Below are positions 5,653 to 12,871 of a stretch of 33,112 nt of DNA, in pieces (positions within the stretch are counted from its first letter, which is position 1; the number at the start of each line of letters is the position of its first letter). This stretch comes from Candidatus Adlerbacteria bacterium (lineage in GTDB: Bacteria; Patescibacteriota; Minisyncoccia; Phycocordibacterales; SBAW01). The position numbers were made by a program, and so were the translations under genes. The stretch spans positions 1 through 33,112 of the forward strand of contig CAIUOD010000012.1 in NCBI GenBank assembly GCA_903900775.1, in the 5' to 3' direction. Under the pieces are notes generated by a model. That model ran no database searches, was not told the origin of the DNA, and saw only the letters and a program-made list of their open reading frames with translations.

Positions 5653-7326
5653 TCATACACGCGCAAAAGAACCCCACGGTATAGGGCTTTCTTTTTCACC
5701 TTTTAATATCTCTACGAGGCGATTACACTCTAAAGCAAAGGAGTTCCAGAATATAGAACCGCAGTCCACCGAGTCATAGTCAGAGGCCACAAGTTCCTCA
5801 AAAAGCCTTGTGACGCTTAGCTCGTCGCCAGTTCGATAAGCATCTTTTTTATCGTAGGGTAATCTCGCTTCGAAAAGGAAATAAAACAGTCGGTGTTTTT
5901 CTCGGACGTCTACACTTTTCCAAACATCATAAGGACTTTTGAACAATCCCATAACTTTGCCCAGGGCAGTTCGATAAGGCACATCTAGGTCAGCTTTACT
6001 AAGCGGCATTTCGAGCCCATCCAGTTCGTTGGTGGCTTCTTCGATCTGCGATTCGTAAGCTCTTCGGACGGCTTCAGATTGTGCCTGGTGGGCGAGATCA
6101 GCCAATCCAGCTACTTTCTCCTTTAAGACCTTCCTGCGCTGTTCTAGGCGCACTTCTTGCTCTGCTAGGGCTTTTATTTCCTGTCTCCATACCCGCTCAA
6201 AGGCCAACTGAATGACCGGCTCGACTTTTATCTTAAGACGGTTGCGTCTTACGAGAGTTTCGAAATTATCTTCCACGTCTTTTTTGCGAAGGGTCTTATG
6301 GCGCAAAGGGCACCCCTTGCTGTTTTGGCAGTAGTAGTGTGCGTAGGTATGCTTTTTATGCCACGCTCCAGTAAGCGGCTTGTTGCACCCTGGGCAGAGA
6401 AGCAGGCCACGCAAGGGGAAGTCATCAGAAATATCCAGACGTTCCCGTGTGCCGGCAACAGCTTTCTTCATGCGGCCTTGTATGCGCTCAAAAGTCTCGC
6501 AGGAAATAAGAGCCTGATGATGCCCTCTGCGTCTGCTAACTTCCCATGGCAAATACTCAATGTCGCCACAGTAGAATGGGTCTTGCAACATCTCTTTCAC
6601 TCGGTTTAGTGCTCGTTCGGGCGAACAGCTTTTACCCCAAAAGCTACGCTCAACAAAATATTTAGCCACATCAATCTGCCGTAGAAACTTCCCAGAGGCG
6701 AAACCCTCAAGAGCGATGCGGATAACCTCAGCGTCTTTGTTGGGGGTGGCTAGTTTGCCATGAACGGAATCTGACACCATGTCATAGCCTCTTTTGCTAG
6801 AAAAAGCCCAATAGCCACGCTCTAGACGAGCTTTTGTTTTTTGAATAACTTGGCGGCGATTTTGCTTGCGCTCGAGCTGAGCCTGTCCGGCAAAAATTAA
6901 CTCGGCAAACTCTCCCTCTGGGCTATCATCGAAATTATGATTAAGACAACGCAGAATAACATCGCGCCCCCTGAAGGCATCCTTCAACTTGAAGTGAAAA
7001 ATAAAATCGCGAGCGAAGCGCTTTAGATCATCAAAAACCACCACAAATTTTTTTTGAGGATGGGCATCAATATATGCCAGTAGCTCTCGCATAGCCGGTC
7101 GATTCATAAAATCGCCGGCTCCAGTAAAACTGTCCCGAAAGGTAAACAGATAGGGGACGCCGATAGATTGTAAATCCTTTACACAGCGCCCGTCTTGGCT
7201 CTGTAGACCAGAACCCTCAGTTTCCTGCTTTTTACTCGACACACGGGCGTACACAAGTCCCACTCGCCCCTCAAAAGGATTTACTATATCTGCCCGCTGG
7301 TATTTAACGCTTTGACTGTTTTGCAT
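5653..7326 (-). CDS. Large serine recombinase, module 2
   Basis: 557 aa from an ATG. The catalytic domain begins VGLVYARVSSKKQ (nucleophile Ser), with FDDLKRFARD further on. The recombinase domain (about 185-285) contains ALEGFASGKFLRQIDVAKYF. An intact zinc ribbon follows: LLLCPGCNKPLTGAW, then YYCQNSKGCPL. A long coiled coil (about 390-450) completes the standard layout, so unlike recombinase 1 nothing is missing. It would integrate or excise a DNA element by serine recombination. It lies downstream of, and overlaps by 23 nt, the 69-aa ORF. Its stop abuts CATTCTGGTAG, which resembles the sequence just after tRNA-Ala. Confidence 0.9.
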   Translation of the reverse strand: MQNSQSVKYQRADIVNPFEGRVGLVYARVSSKKQETEGSGLQSQDGRCVKDLQSIGVPYLFTFRDSFTGAGDFMNRPAMRELLAYIDAHPQKKFVVVFDDLKRFARDFIFHFKLKDAFRGRDVILRCLNHNFDDSPEGEFAELIFAGQAQLERKQNRRQVIQKTKARLERGYWAFSSKRGYDMVSDSVHGKLATPNKDAEVIRIALEGFASGKFLRQIDVAKYFVERSFWGKSCSPERALNRVKEMLQDPFYCGDIEYLPWEVSRRRGHHQALISCETFERIQGRMKKAVAGTRERLDISDDFPLRGLLLCPGCNKPLTGAWHKKHTYAHYYCQNSKGCPLRHKTLRKKDVEDNFETLVRRNRLKIKVEPVIQLAFERVWRQEIKALAEQEVRLEQRRKVLKEKVAGLADLAHQAQSEAVRRAYESQIEEATNELDGLEMPLSKADLDVPYRTALGKVMGLFKSPYDVWKSVDVREKHRLFYFLFEARLPYDKKDAYRTGDELSVTRLFEELVASDYDSVDCGSIFWNSFALECNRLVEILKGEKESPIPWGSFARV

Positions 7327-7513
7327 AATTTTTAAGCTCTGCTCGTATCACGCTCCTACAGAATGACTCGATGTATTCTAAACGTTGAATGATTTGTTCG
7401 GCCGTGCTCTCGTGATCATTCAACAGTTTTCTGTATTCAACAACCGTGAGTACGCTCTCTCTGGTAGAGAGTATATCAGCGCCCTTCCCGTTAAGTTTTT
7501 GGGCACAAGCCAT
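7304..7513 (-). CDS. Small ORF overlapping recombinase 2 start, 69 aa
   Basis: Starts at an ATG and overlaps the recombinase ATG by 23 nt, suggesting coupled translation. It is predicted mainly helical: a VVEYRKLLNDHESTAEQIIQ segment is followed by RLEYIESFCRSVIRAEL and a basic tail NYAKQSKR. It occupies the same position as the 54-aa ORF of module 1. No family is recognised. A small accessory or directionality factor is a reasonable guess from size, charge and position. Confidence 0.6.
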   Translation of the reverse strand: MACAQKLNGKGADILSTRESVLTVVEYRKLLNDHESTAEQIIQRLEYIESFCRSVIRAELKNYAKQSKR

Positions 7514-7557
7514 CTATCCAGAATGGCAGAAGGCACGTTGACAGTTGTTGAGGTTGA

Positions 7558-8232
7558 TTAACCCCTTAAATACGTAGGGTTTATTCGAACCTTTTTGGTA
7601 GTAAACTCGAGAAAATCAGACACCCCAGTCTCAAGAGTCACGGTTTTGTTAACGGCGAGCGCCGCGTCGTAGCACGCATGTTGGGAGATCGTTTCTTCCT
7701 CCCATCCGCCGCCGAACCAGTCTTCAAGTATTTCATCGACATTCCAGTACCGGCTAGGTTCTTTGCTCAAGGTTTTAAGTAACCGGGTAGGATTATTCTC
7801 CGACCCTGTCGTTTTTGATAATTGGACACCAACCTCATCAAATCTAAGCATTCCGGTCTCCGGGTCGAAACTTTTATAAAACCCCGGCCCAAGCGCTTTC
7901 TCAAACTTTTCTAGCGGGAAAAAAGTCAATCCTTTGACATATACTTCGCCACCCTCTCGGTCAATTCTAGGGGGTACTCTTCCCAATACCGCAATACCAG
8001 TAGAGATAGGGTTCTCGTCGCGGGTAGTCCTATAGGCTAGCGAGAGCGCCGTGATTGCTTCCTCGATCTCTTCCACCGCGAGTCTCGATCTAATTGATAA
8101 CTCTCTCAATGACATAGAACCTTGCAAAAAGTTGCGTTGCTTAAAGGCTTCAAAGACGAGCCGAAGATTTTTGCGTTGTTGGTCAGGAAGGGCCACAAAG
8201 AAAGCCCTTAGCGGATCGTTCTGGCTTGCCAT
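7558..8232 (-). CDS. Probable winged-helix regulator, 224 aa, module 2
   Basis: Residues about 30-75 (FKQRNFLQGSMSLRELSIRSRLAVEEIEEAITALS) look like a helix-turn-helix. A second helical block (RLLKTLSKEPSRYWNVDEILEDWFG, about 148-172) could be another winged helix. There are no membrane segments. On the minus strand, CTGACA and TATAGT are spaced 16 nt, and TATAGT ends 6 nt before the ATG, so the mRNA should be leaderless. This promoter faces away from RNA B, so the protein is well placed to control the divergent region. It is not similar to the module 1 protein at the same position. Function is inferred from the HTH-like pattern. Confidence 0.65.
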   Translation of the reverse strand: MASQNDPLRAFFVALPDQQRKNLRLVFEAFKQRNFLQGSMSLRELSIRSRLAVEEIEEAITALSLAYRTTRDENPISTGIAVLGRVPPRIDREGGEVYVKGLTFFPLEKFEKALGPGFYKSFDPETGMLRFDEVGVQLSKTTGSENNPTRLLKTLSKEPSRYWNVDEILEDWFGGGWEEETISQHACYDAALAVNKTVTLETGVSDFLEFTTKKVRINPTYLRG

Positions 8233-8271
8233 TTATTAACTATACAACGAGCTGTCCGTCTGTCAGGGGCG

Positions 8272-8280
8272 TGATATATT
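8272..8280 (+). promoter_or_regulatory. Extended -10 promoter of structured RNA B
   Basis: TGATATATT has the TGn-extended -10 form and corresponds to TGGTATAGT before RNA A. It is followed by ACAACTGAATA, shared with RNA A. Confidence 0.6.
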
Positions 8281-8286
8281 AGGGCG

Positions 8287-8487
8287 GTACAACTGAATAT
8301 ACCTGGCCTAAACTAGCGGCTCTAGCCCTAGCATGGCCTTAAATCGACGTGAATATAAACCCCGTTATCAGGGCGTTCACGTCGTTGCATGGGGAAACTC
8401 ATGCAGAGGCCGCAAGGCCTTCCTGGTAGCGGGCTTTGTGTTTTAAAAATACACAAGGCCACTGCCAAATTAGTGGCCTAATTTTTG
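8287..8487 (+). ncRNA. Structured RNA B (module 2), paired with RNA A
   Basis: Same architecture as RNA A: P1 GGCC/GGCC closing P2 (CTAG...CTAG with inner GGC/GCC); P3 CGACGTGAA/TTCACGTCG with AAACCC and an inner CCC/GGG; P4 TGCATG/CATGCA with loop GGGAAACT; P5 AGGCC/GGCCT with tetraloop GCAA; a weak P6; then GGGCTTTG. A further hairpin TTTGTGT/ACACAA and a terminator with a U-run end it at about 8487. Compared with RNA A, bases in nearly every helix differ but still pair, while loops P4 and P5 and the GGGCTTTG tail are kept, which indicates selection on structure. About 200 nt. Its 3' end abuts the protease start codon. Confidence 0.78.
8456..8487 (+). terminator. Terminator of RNA B, touching the protease start
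   Basis: An 8-bp stem AGGCCACT/AGTGGCCT is followed by AATTTTTG. Release would occur about 4 nt before the protease ATG. TAATTT at 8479-8484, in the stem end and U-run, also lies 6 nt before that ATG and fits the leaderless -10 pattern used elsewhere in this window. Confidence 0.75.
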
Positions 8488-8490
8488 TAT

Positions 8491-9900
8491 ATGAAAAACG
8501 GAAAATATATTGTGTCGACGGCCCTTATCGCCTTCGTCCTCGCACCATCAGTAGCATTCGCCTCGTGGTGGAATCCGCTCTCATGGTCATGGACATCATT
8601 TTTGAGCGGCAAGAGTCCGGCAGTACAGCAGGTGCCACCCCCATCTCAGACTCCTCCAACCTCAACAAATCTCAACACTCCATCCGCAGGAGTAGTTGCC
8701 CCTACAGCTACGCCCATTTCTGTAAAAAATACAACGGAGAAACTTGCTCCTCTTTCTAACGCCAAGATCATTGCAAAAGTTAAGCCGGCGATTGTATATA
8801 TCGACGTGGAAGATGGCGACGCGAGTGGGATGATACTGCAATCCGCCGCGACCTACAGCTACATTCTCACTAACGCTCACGTAGTTGTCGGAGTATCGAG
8901 TGCCACGATTACCCTCCAAAGTGGGAAATCAATCAGCGCCACTGTTGTAGGCAGGGACGAAAACACTGACCTCGCCATACTTAAAATCTCCGCTGGCAAT
9001 CTGCCAACAGTAGTTCTGGGCAACTCAGATACTTTGGCGCAAGGAGATAAGGTCTTTGCGCTCGGCTACCCGTTCGGCATCGGTGGGGATGCTGTCTTTA
9101 CTGACGGCATTGTATCGAAGACAAAAGCCAGCACGAGTGCAGGGCAAACATACATCCAAAACACTGCTGAAATACACCCCGGCAACAGCGGTGGTGCGCT
9201 TATCGACCAATATGGACAGGTAGTGGGGGTAACAAGCGCCAGCTACAGCGATCAAAAAGTTCAAGGTGTCACGCTAGGGGAAACTATTAAGTTGGCTATA
9301 CCAATAAACACAGCCAAGGCACTCATTCCTCAACTTGAGAGTGGCCTAAGTGTTGTTGTCCCAGTCGCCACACCTGCACCCACGCAAGCCGCTGCTCCAT
9401 CCACACCAGCTCCCACAGAAGCACAGTGCCAACAGGCGGGACAAGACGCATACGATCAGCACATGGCGTCTGTCGTAGGCATCAGTACTGACGACCCAAC
9501 CGTTCAATCCTTATTGGCCGACATTCAATCGAACGAGGATCGTATCAAATCACAGCATGACAGTTCCGTGGCTCAAATACACGCATCAAATGACCCGCTC
9601 ATAGCAGCGGCAAAGGATAGCGATGCGAAGCTACAGGCATCGTTTCAAACCTCTGCAGCACTAAGTGGAAGACCTGCCTCGGCGGTACAACAGGTACCCC
9701 CGTCTCCCGTAATCGCTCAAATCCAAGCTCAAGAGCAGACACTTATTGCTCAAGCCGACGCGAACTATCGGTCCGCCTATAGCCAATGGGAGGCGCAGAA
9801 ACAAAAAGTCCTTACGGATGTTGAAAACAAAAAGACCGCTGCCGAGTCGGCCGCAAATGCCGCGAAGAAAGGAGCATATGCGGGCTGCATGGCCCAATAA
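8491..9900 (+). CDS. Exported HtrA-like serine protease, 469 aa, module 2
   Basis: I use the ATG at 8491; the track start is a TTG 6 nt earlier. It has a signal peptide (residues 1-24, ending PSVAFA), a SWWNPLSWSW motif, a Pro/Thr-rich linker (43-78) and a trypsin-like S1C domain (about 85-275). The catalytic triad is visible: H130 in ILTNAHVV, D160 in DENTDLAIL and S233 in HPGNSGGALI. No PDZ domain follows. Instead there is a Pro/Ala-rich linker and a long coiled-coil region (about 310-465) with two Cys. The protein should cleave misfolded or specific proteins outside the membrane. It heads an operon with three small genes. The signal peptide resembles that of the module 1 exported protein. 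Confidence 0.88.
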   Translation: MKNGKYIVSTALIAFVLAPSVAFASWWNPLSWSWTSFLSGKSPAVQQVPPPSQTPPTSTNLNTPSAGVVAPTATPISVKNTTEKLAPLSNAKIIAKVKPAIVYIDVEDGDASGMILQSAATYSYILTNAHVVVGVSSATITLQSGKSISATVVGRDENTDLAILKISAGNLPTVVLGNSDTLAQGDKVFALGYPFGIGGDAVFTDGIVSKTKASTSAGQTYIQNTAEIHPGNSGGALIDQYGQVVGVTSASYSDQKVQGVTLGETIKLAIPINTAKALIPQLESGLSVVVPVATPAPTQAAAPSTPAPTEAQCQQAGQDAYDQHMASVVGISTDDPTVQSLLADIQSNEDRIKSQHDSSVAQIHASNDPLIAAAKDSDAKLQASFQTSAALSGRPASAVQQVPPSPVIAQIQAQEQTLIAQADANYRSAYSQWEAQKQKVLTDVENKKTAAESAANAAKKGAYAGCMAQ

Positions 9901-9906
9901 TCTTTT

Positions 9907-10266
9907 ATGAAAAACTTTCAGAGAAAAGTCGAGTCGGCTACTAAATATGCCGCTATTTGCTTGTACATCTTTGGCGTCCCGATATTTCTATATTTATTCG
10001 CAAAATGGGACCCCTTCGTTGGCTTCGATGAGGCTGGTGATCCAATACTTTTGGGTGCCTGGCCAATAATTCTTGTCTACTGGATATTGATATTTCTGGT
10101 ATACAAATACAACGATGAACGGAAACGCTATAAAGAAAGCTTAGAAAAGCTACTGTTGCTTGATTGTCCTATTTCCGCAGAGGAAAGGAGTGCAATATAC
10201 CGACGCGTACTCGAGGTTCCAAGATGGGAAATCGGCGATGACGGGAGAAGAAAAACATCCATCTAA
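9907..10266 (+). CDS. Two-TM membrane protein, 119 aa, module 2
   Basis: The hydrophobic helices are at about 16-32 (AICLYIFGVPIFLYLFA) and 51-67 (AWPIILVYWILIFLVYK), separated by an acidic extracytoplasmic loop (DPFVGFDEAGDP). A charged cytoplasmic domain follows, containing NDERKRYKESLEKLLLLDCPISAEERSAIYR. It starts 6 nt after the protease stop. No family is recognised; a membrane partner of the protease is inference from the operon. Confidence 0.75.
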   Translation: MKNFQRKVESATKYAAICLYIFGVPIFLYLFAKWDPFVGFDEAGDPILLGAWPIILVYWILIFLVYKYNDERKRYKESLEKLLLLDCPISAEERSAIYRRVLEVPRWEIGDDGRRKTSI

Positions 10267-10275
10267 TTATCTTAT

Positions 10276-10767
10276 ATGGAGCGGCAACAAATAATAATGA
10301 ACATGAACGTCCTATTGATTTTACTCGTGGTCGTCGCAGCAACTGTTGTGATGATGCGTATACGTGCGGGACTGAAGCGCCAACGTCATGTATTCAATAT
10401 TCTCCACGCCAAACATTCCTACCCGCACCTTTACGACGAAGATAAAAATGGGGTTGATATAGTGGCCATAGACATCCTTCACCGCGACGGTGTTGCGGAC
10501 GCGAAGGGGAGATGGGATTCTCTTACAGAGTTTCAAAAATATAGCCTGCGCGCATTGGCCATGGCAGAACTGGAGATCCAGCCTCTGGATCATCGGTATT
10601 CGTGGTCCTACAACGAGCATCCCCTCGCAGTACCTGCGGGGATTGAAACGGACGAAGAGCTTTTTGGCCGGGAACACAAAATTGATCCCGAGTTTAAGTA
10701 TACAAAGAGAGCCTGTATTTATTGGGCAAACGAAAAGTCATGGAATATCAGACGTTTTCTGCCCTAA
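10276..10767 (+). CDS. Membrane-anchored protein, 163 aa, module 2
   Basis: An N-terminal transmembrane helix (VLLILLVVVAATVVMM, about 12-27) is followed by a soluble domain rich in His, Tyr and Trp (HAKHSYPHLYDEDKNGVD, then DHRYSWSYNEHPLAV). It begins 9 nt after the previous gene, and its stop overlaps the next start in TAATG. The ATG at 10276 is used; one at 10297 is an alternative. Function unknown. Confidence 0.7.
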   Translation: MERQQIIMNMNVLLILLVVVAATVVMMRIRAGLKRQRHVFNILHAKHSYPHLYDEDKNGVDIVAIDILHRDGVADAKGRWDSLTEFQKYSLRALAMAELEIQPLDHRYSWSYNEHPLAVPAGIETDEELFGREHKIDPEFKYTKRACIYWANEKSWNIRRFLP

Positions 10768-10958
10768 TGAACATGGAAGACACATTCATCATCTTGGGTA
10801 AGGAGTTAAAGCGGGAGTATTTTCCGCACATTGCAGCCATGTTTGACACCAACAAAGAAAACACCGAGCGGCAGCTCCAGTCCATTGCCGACGCTTGGCA
10901 CAATGGCAGTATCGTGGGCGCAGCGCAGGCCCTAGAGAGCGACTTGGGGCATGATTGA
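10767..10958 (+). CDS. Small soluble protein, 63 aa, module 2
   Basis: The start is the ATG that overlaps the preceding stop (TAATG), which implies translational coupling; the track start at 10722 is a TTG inside the upstream gene. The product is helical and acidic (MEDTFIILGKELKREYF, then RQLQSIADAWHNGSIVGAAQALE). No signal peptide, TM segment or known domain. It is the last gene of the module 2 operon. Confidence 0.6.
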   Translation: MNMEDTFIILGKELKREYFPHIAAMFDTNKENTERQLQSIADAWHNGSIVGAAQALESDLGHD

Positions 10959-11445
10959 ACTACCCTCCAACTCCGCAGATTTGACCCTCAAATGTCAGTA
11001 TTTGTCAGTATTCCAAATATTATCGCACTCAAATCTCATGTTTTCTCAAGTTTATGATGCGAGTGAAGGTGGCCGTGTTGCTCACCCCAGCTCTTGGTTT
11101 CCTGGGAATCCTACGGGTTAGTGGCTTCGCTGCCACCTGACCTCTGGTTTTTTTCAGACCTTTTCGTACCTTTTCTGCCCTTTTCATATCTTTTTTCCCA
11201 CCTTTTCTACCAATTTCATACTTTTCCACCTTTTTTACTTTACATCTGTAAACATCGTGTCTCCCACCATGCAAAATTTCGCCCGTTTTAAACGGCTCTG
11301 TGCGAGGGACTCTCTCCCAGATGGCACAATCCTCGACCTCACCCCTCAACTACGCTCCTGGGGCAATTTAAAACGGCGATTCAGGGTCTTTTATGTCAGC
11401 AGTGGAGAACTAATCGGTAGCTACACGCCTTGTACTAAAACAGAA
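10959..11445. other. Gene-poor stretch with tandem 10-mers and a phased T-tract array
   Basis: No supported gene. TGTCAGTATT occurs twice in direct tandem at 10993-11012. At about 11150-11245 there is a long pyrimidine tract in which CCTTTTC-type units recur roughly every 10-11 nt (ACCTTTTCGT, ACCTTTTCTGC, CCTTTTCATAT and so on), a spacing that would bend DNA. The minus-strand ORF 11029-11349 is the Lys-rich translation of this tract and is probably not a gene. The right end of module 2 should lie about here. Confidence 0.5.
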
Positions 11446-11474
11446 TTGACTTTATTTCTCCCATCTTGTAATAC
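11446..11474 (+). promoter_or_regulatory. Promoter TTGACT-17-TAATAC
   Basis: TTGACT at 11446-11451 and TAATAC at 11469-11474 are 17 nt apart. The start would be near 11481, giving a leader of about 150 nt before the gene at 11634. Confidence 0.5.
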
Positions 11475-11480
11475 TGCCAT

Positions 11481-11615
11481 AGTTCTTTGATGGTTCGCTG
11501 TGGCAGAAAGGGGCTTTGAGGCCGTTTTCTGCTGTGGCGAACCCGAGAGACCCCCTTTTGGGCGCCCTAGCGGGCGAACAAGTTCCTCACTGTCGGGGAA
11601 TAGGGTCTCGCCACA
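11481..11615 (+). promoter_or_regulatory. Structured 5' leader with two hairpins
   Basis: Hairpin 1 (11492-11543) pairs GGTTCGC with GCGAACC and GCAGAAA with TTTCTGC, separated by a symmetrical TGTG/TGTG internal loop. Hairpin 2 (about 11547-11611) pairs GAGACCC with GGGTCTC and encloses the palindrome GGGCGCCC. The position before a gene with a good Shine-Dalgarno site suggests a regulatory leader. No known riboswitch class is recognised. Confidence 0.45.
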
Positions 11616-11633
11616 ATGAGAAAGGAAGAGGCA

Positions 11634-12005
11634 ATGCCTCGACGTGTTACCCGAGCACAAGACTTGGAGAAACGATACCGGTACTACCTGAACAAGTACG
11701 GGATTCCGTACGATCTGGTAGGACGCCGTGTTGTCATCTTTTGGAACGCGTACTCACCTGGACACGGAACTTCGTTCGTAAGGATGCGAACTGAAGTGGC
11801 AATAAGCTCCACCACTTACACAGATGAGGGGGCCATCTACCTGCAGTTCGCTGACCCGCGTTGCGACATAACGCTGGCCTACCTTGGACGAGGTGTATGG
11901 ACCGGCTATCGATACATCGCTCCAGAGGTGAAGCGTCAGTACGCCAACCTTTCTGATGAGGAAGAGCGCAGGTGCTGCCGTCCTGAAGTCGACATCCGCT
12001 TCTGA
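11634..12005 (+). CDS. Orphan protein, 123 aa
   Basis: The ATG at 11634 is chosen over the track start because GGAAGAGG lies just upstream as a Shine-Dalgarno site. The product starts basic (MPRRVTRAQDLEKRYRYYL), continues with a beta-rich part (RRVVIFWNAYSPGHGTSFV, then EVAISSTTYTDEGAIYLQFA) and ends EEERRCCRPEVDIRF. No TM or signal peptide. It is a single-gene unit with its own promoter, structured leader and perfect terminator. I do not recognise a family; it may have been acquired horizontally. Confidence 0.6.
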   Translation: MPRRVTRAQDLEKRYRYYLNKYGIPYDLVGRRVVIFWNAYSPGHGTSFVRMRTEVAISSTTYTDEGAIYLQFADPRCDITLAYLGRGVWTGYRYIAPEVKRQYANLSDEEERRCCRPEVDIRF

Positions 12006-12033
12006 ACCGCGCCAAGCTCCGCGTTCCTGAGCC

Positions 12034-12097
12034 AATCGCCTTGCTGCACAGAGAGACACCTATGTCTTTTCCTGCCAGCAAGGCGATTTTTATTTTT
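12034..12097 (+). terminator. Intrinsic terminator with 13-bp stem
   Basis: AATCGCCTTGCTG pairs perfectly with CAGCAAGGCGATT across a 29-nt loop and is followed by TTTATTTTT. Confidence 0.8.
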
Positions 12098-12162
12098 GAA
12101 ATATCTAATATACGTCAAGAGCCGAACTCTTATTGCGTTGAGAGATCTTGAGAGTAGAATAT

Positions 12163-12726
12163 ATGCTGATGCAGAAGGAGCTTCTAAACTCAGCTTATAT
12201 AGACAATACTAACCTCTACAAGGGATTAGAAACTGAGGGCTTCCGTGTGGACTATGTCAAGTTAAGGACTTATTTAACTGAACGGTATGCTGTTAAAACT
12301 GCCTACATTTTTATTGGATTTCTACCAAATAAGGCTGACTTATACCGACGACTTCAAGAGCAAGGGTTTACTCTCATTTTCAAACCGACTGTCCCAAACA
12401 GTACTGGCACTAAAGGAAATTGTGATGGAGAACTTATATTGCAAGCCACTGTAGATTTTTATGAAAAGAAATACACAAAAGCCGTCATAGTAACGAGTGA
12501 TGGTGATTTTGCATGCTTAGTCAATTTTCTTATAGAAAAAGATGCCTTGGATTCAGTTCAAAGTCCTACCTATAAAAAATGCTCAACCCTCCTTACCAGA
12601 AGTAAGGCTCGGATAGTGTTTTTACCAGAAGTCGCAAATTCAGTGAGTAGGCCGCTGACTCAACAAGAGTTAGAAGTCATAAAGATCAAAATTGAGGAGA
12701 AAGAAAAAGCAAAAAATCCCAACTAG
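12163..12726 (+). CDS. NYN-domain (LabA-like) ribonuclease family protein
   Basis: About 187 aa from the ATG at 12163; the track uses a TTG, and 12169 is another ATG. The NYN/PIN-like fold is indicated by SAYIDNTNLYKG (first acidic motif), TGTKGNCDGELILQA (the K-G-x-x-D motif) and VIVTSDGDFACLV (the S-D-x-D-F motif). These acidic residues bind Mg2+ in this family, whose members are thought to be RNases. The C-terminal helix is charged (EVIKIKIEEKEKAKNPN). Base composition is clearly AT-richer than the ATP synthase genes nearby, pointing to recent transfer. It stands alone. The target RNA cannot be inferred. Confidence 0.82.
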   Translation: MLMQKELLNSAYIDNTNLYKGLETEGFRVDYVKLRTYLTERYAVKTAYIFIGFLPNKADLYRRLQEQGFTLIFKPTVPNSTGTKGNCDGELILQATVDFYEKKYTKAVIVTSDGDFACLVNFLIEKDALDSVQSPTYKKCSTLLTRSKARIVFLPEVANSVSRPLTQQELEVIKIKIEEKEKAKNPN

Positions 12727-12785
12727 CTAAAAATGAAAACCCCCCACAGAGGACGGAACCTCTGCAGGGGAGCCTTCGTGGTGAT
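12727..12785 (-). ncRNA. Candidate ~59-nt small RNA
   Basis: On the minus strand, TTGATA (12815-12820) and TATAGT (12792-12797) are exactly 17 nt apart. Transcription from about 12785 would meet a hairpin, GCAGAGG-TTCCGT-CCTCTGT flanked by CCCC/GGGG, followed by GGTTTTCATTTTT. The product would be about 60 nt with no ORF. It ends against, or antisense to, the 3' end of the NYN gene. Read by eye only. Confidence 0.4.
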
Positions 12786-12871
12786 GGCCCTACTATACAT
12801 GAGTCAAGTGAAGATATCAAGAAGCTGTGCACAACCATATATTGGGCTTTAAATAAGGCTTTTATTATTAC

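Noticed and set aside
1302-10958. Prophage or conjugative element
   Set aside because: No capsid, portal, terminase, relaxase or type IV secretion ATPase is encoded; only recombinases and exported or membrane cargo.
11029-11349. Lys-rich 106-aa minus ORF
   Set aside because: Its sequence is the translation of the T-tract array; no start signal and no plausible fold.
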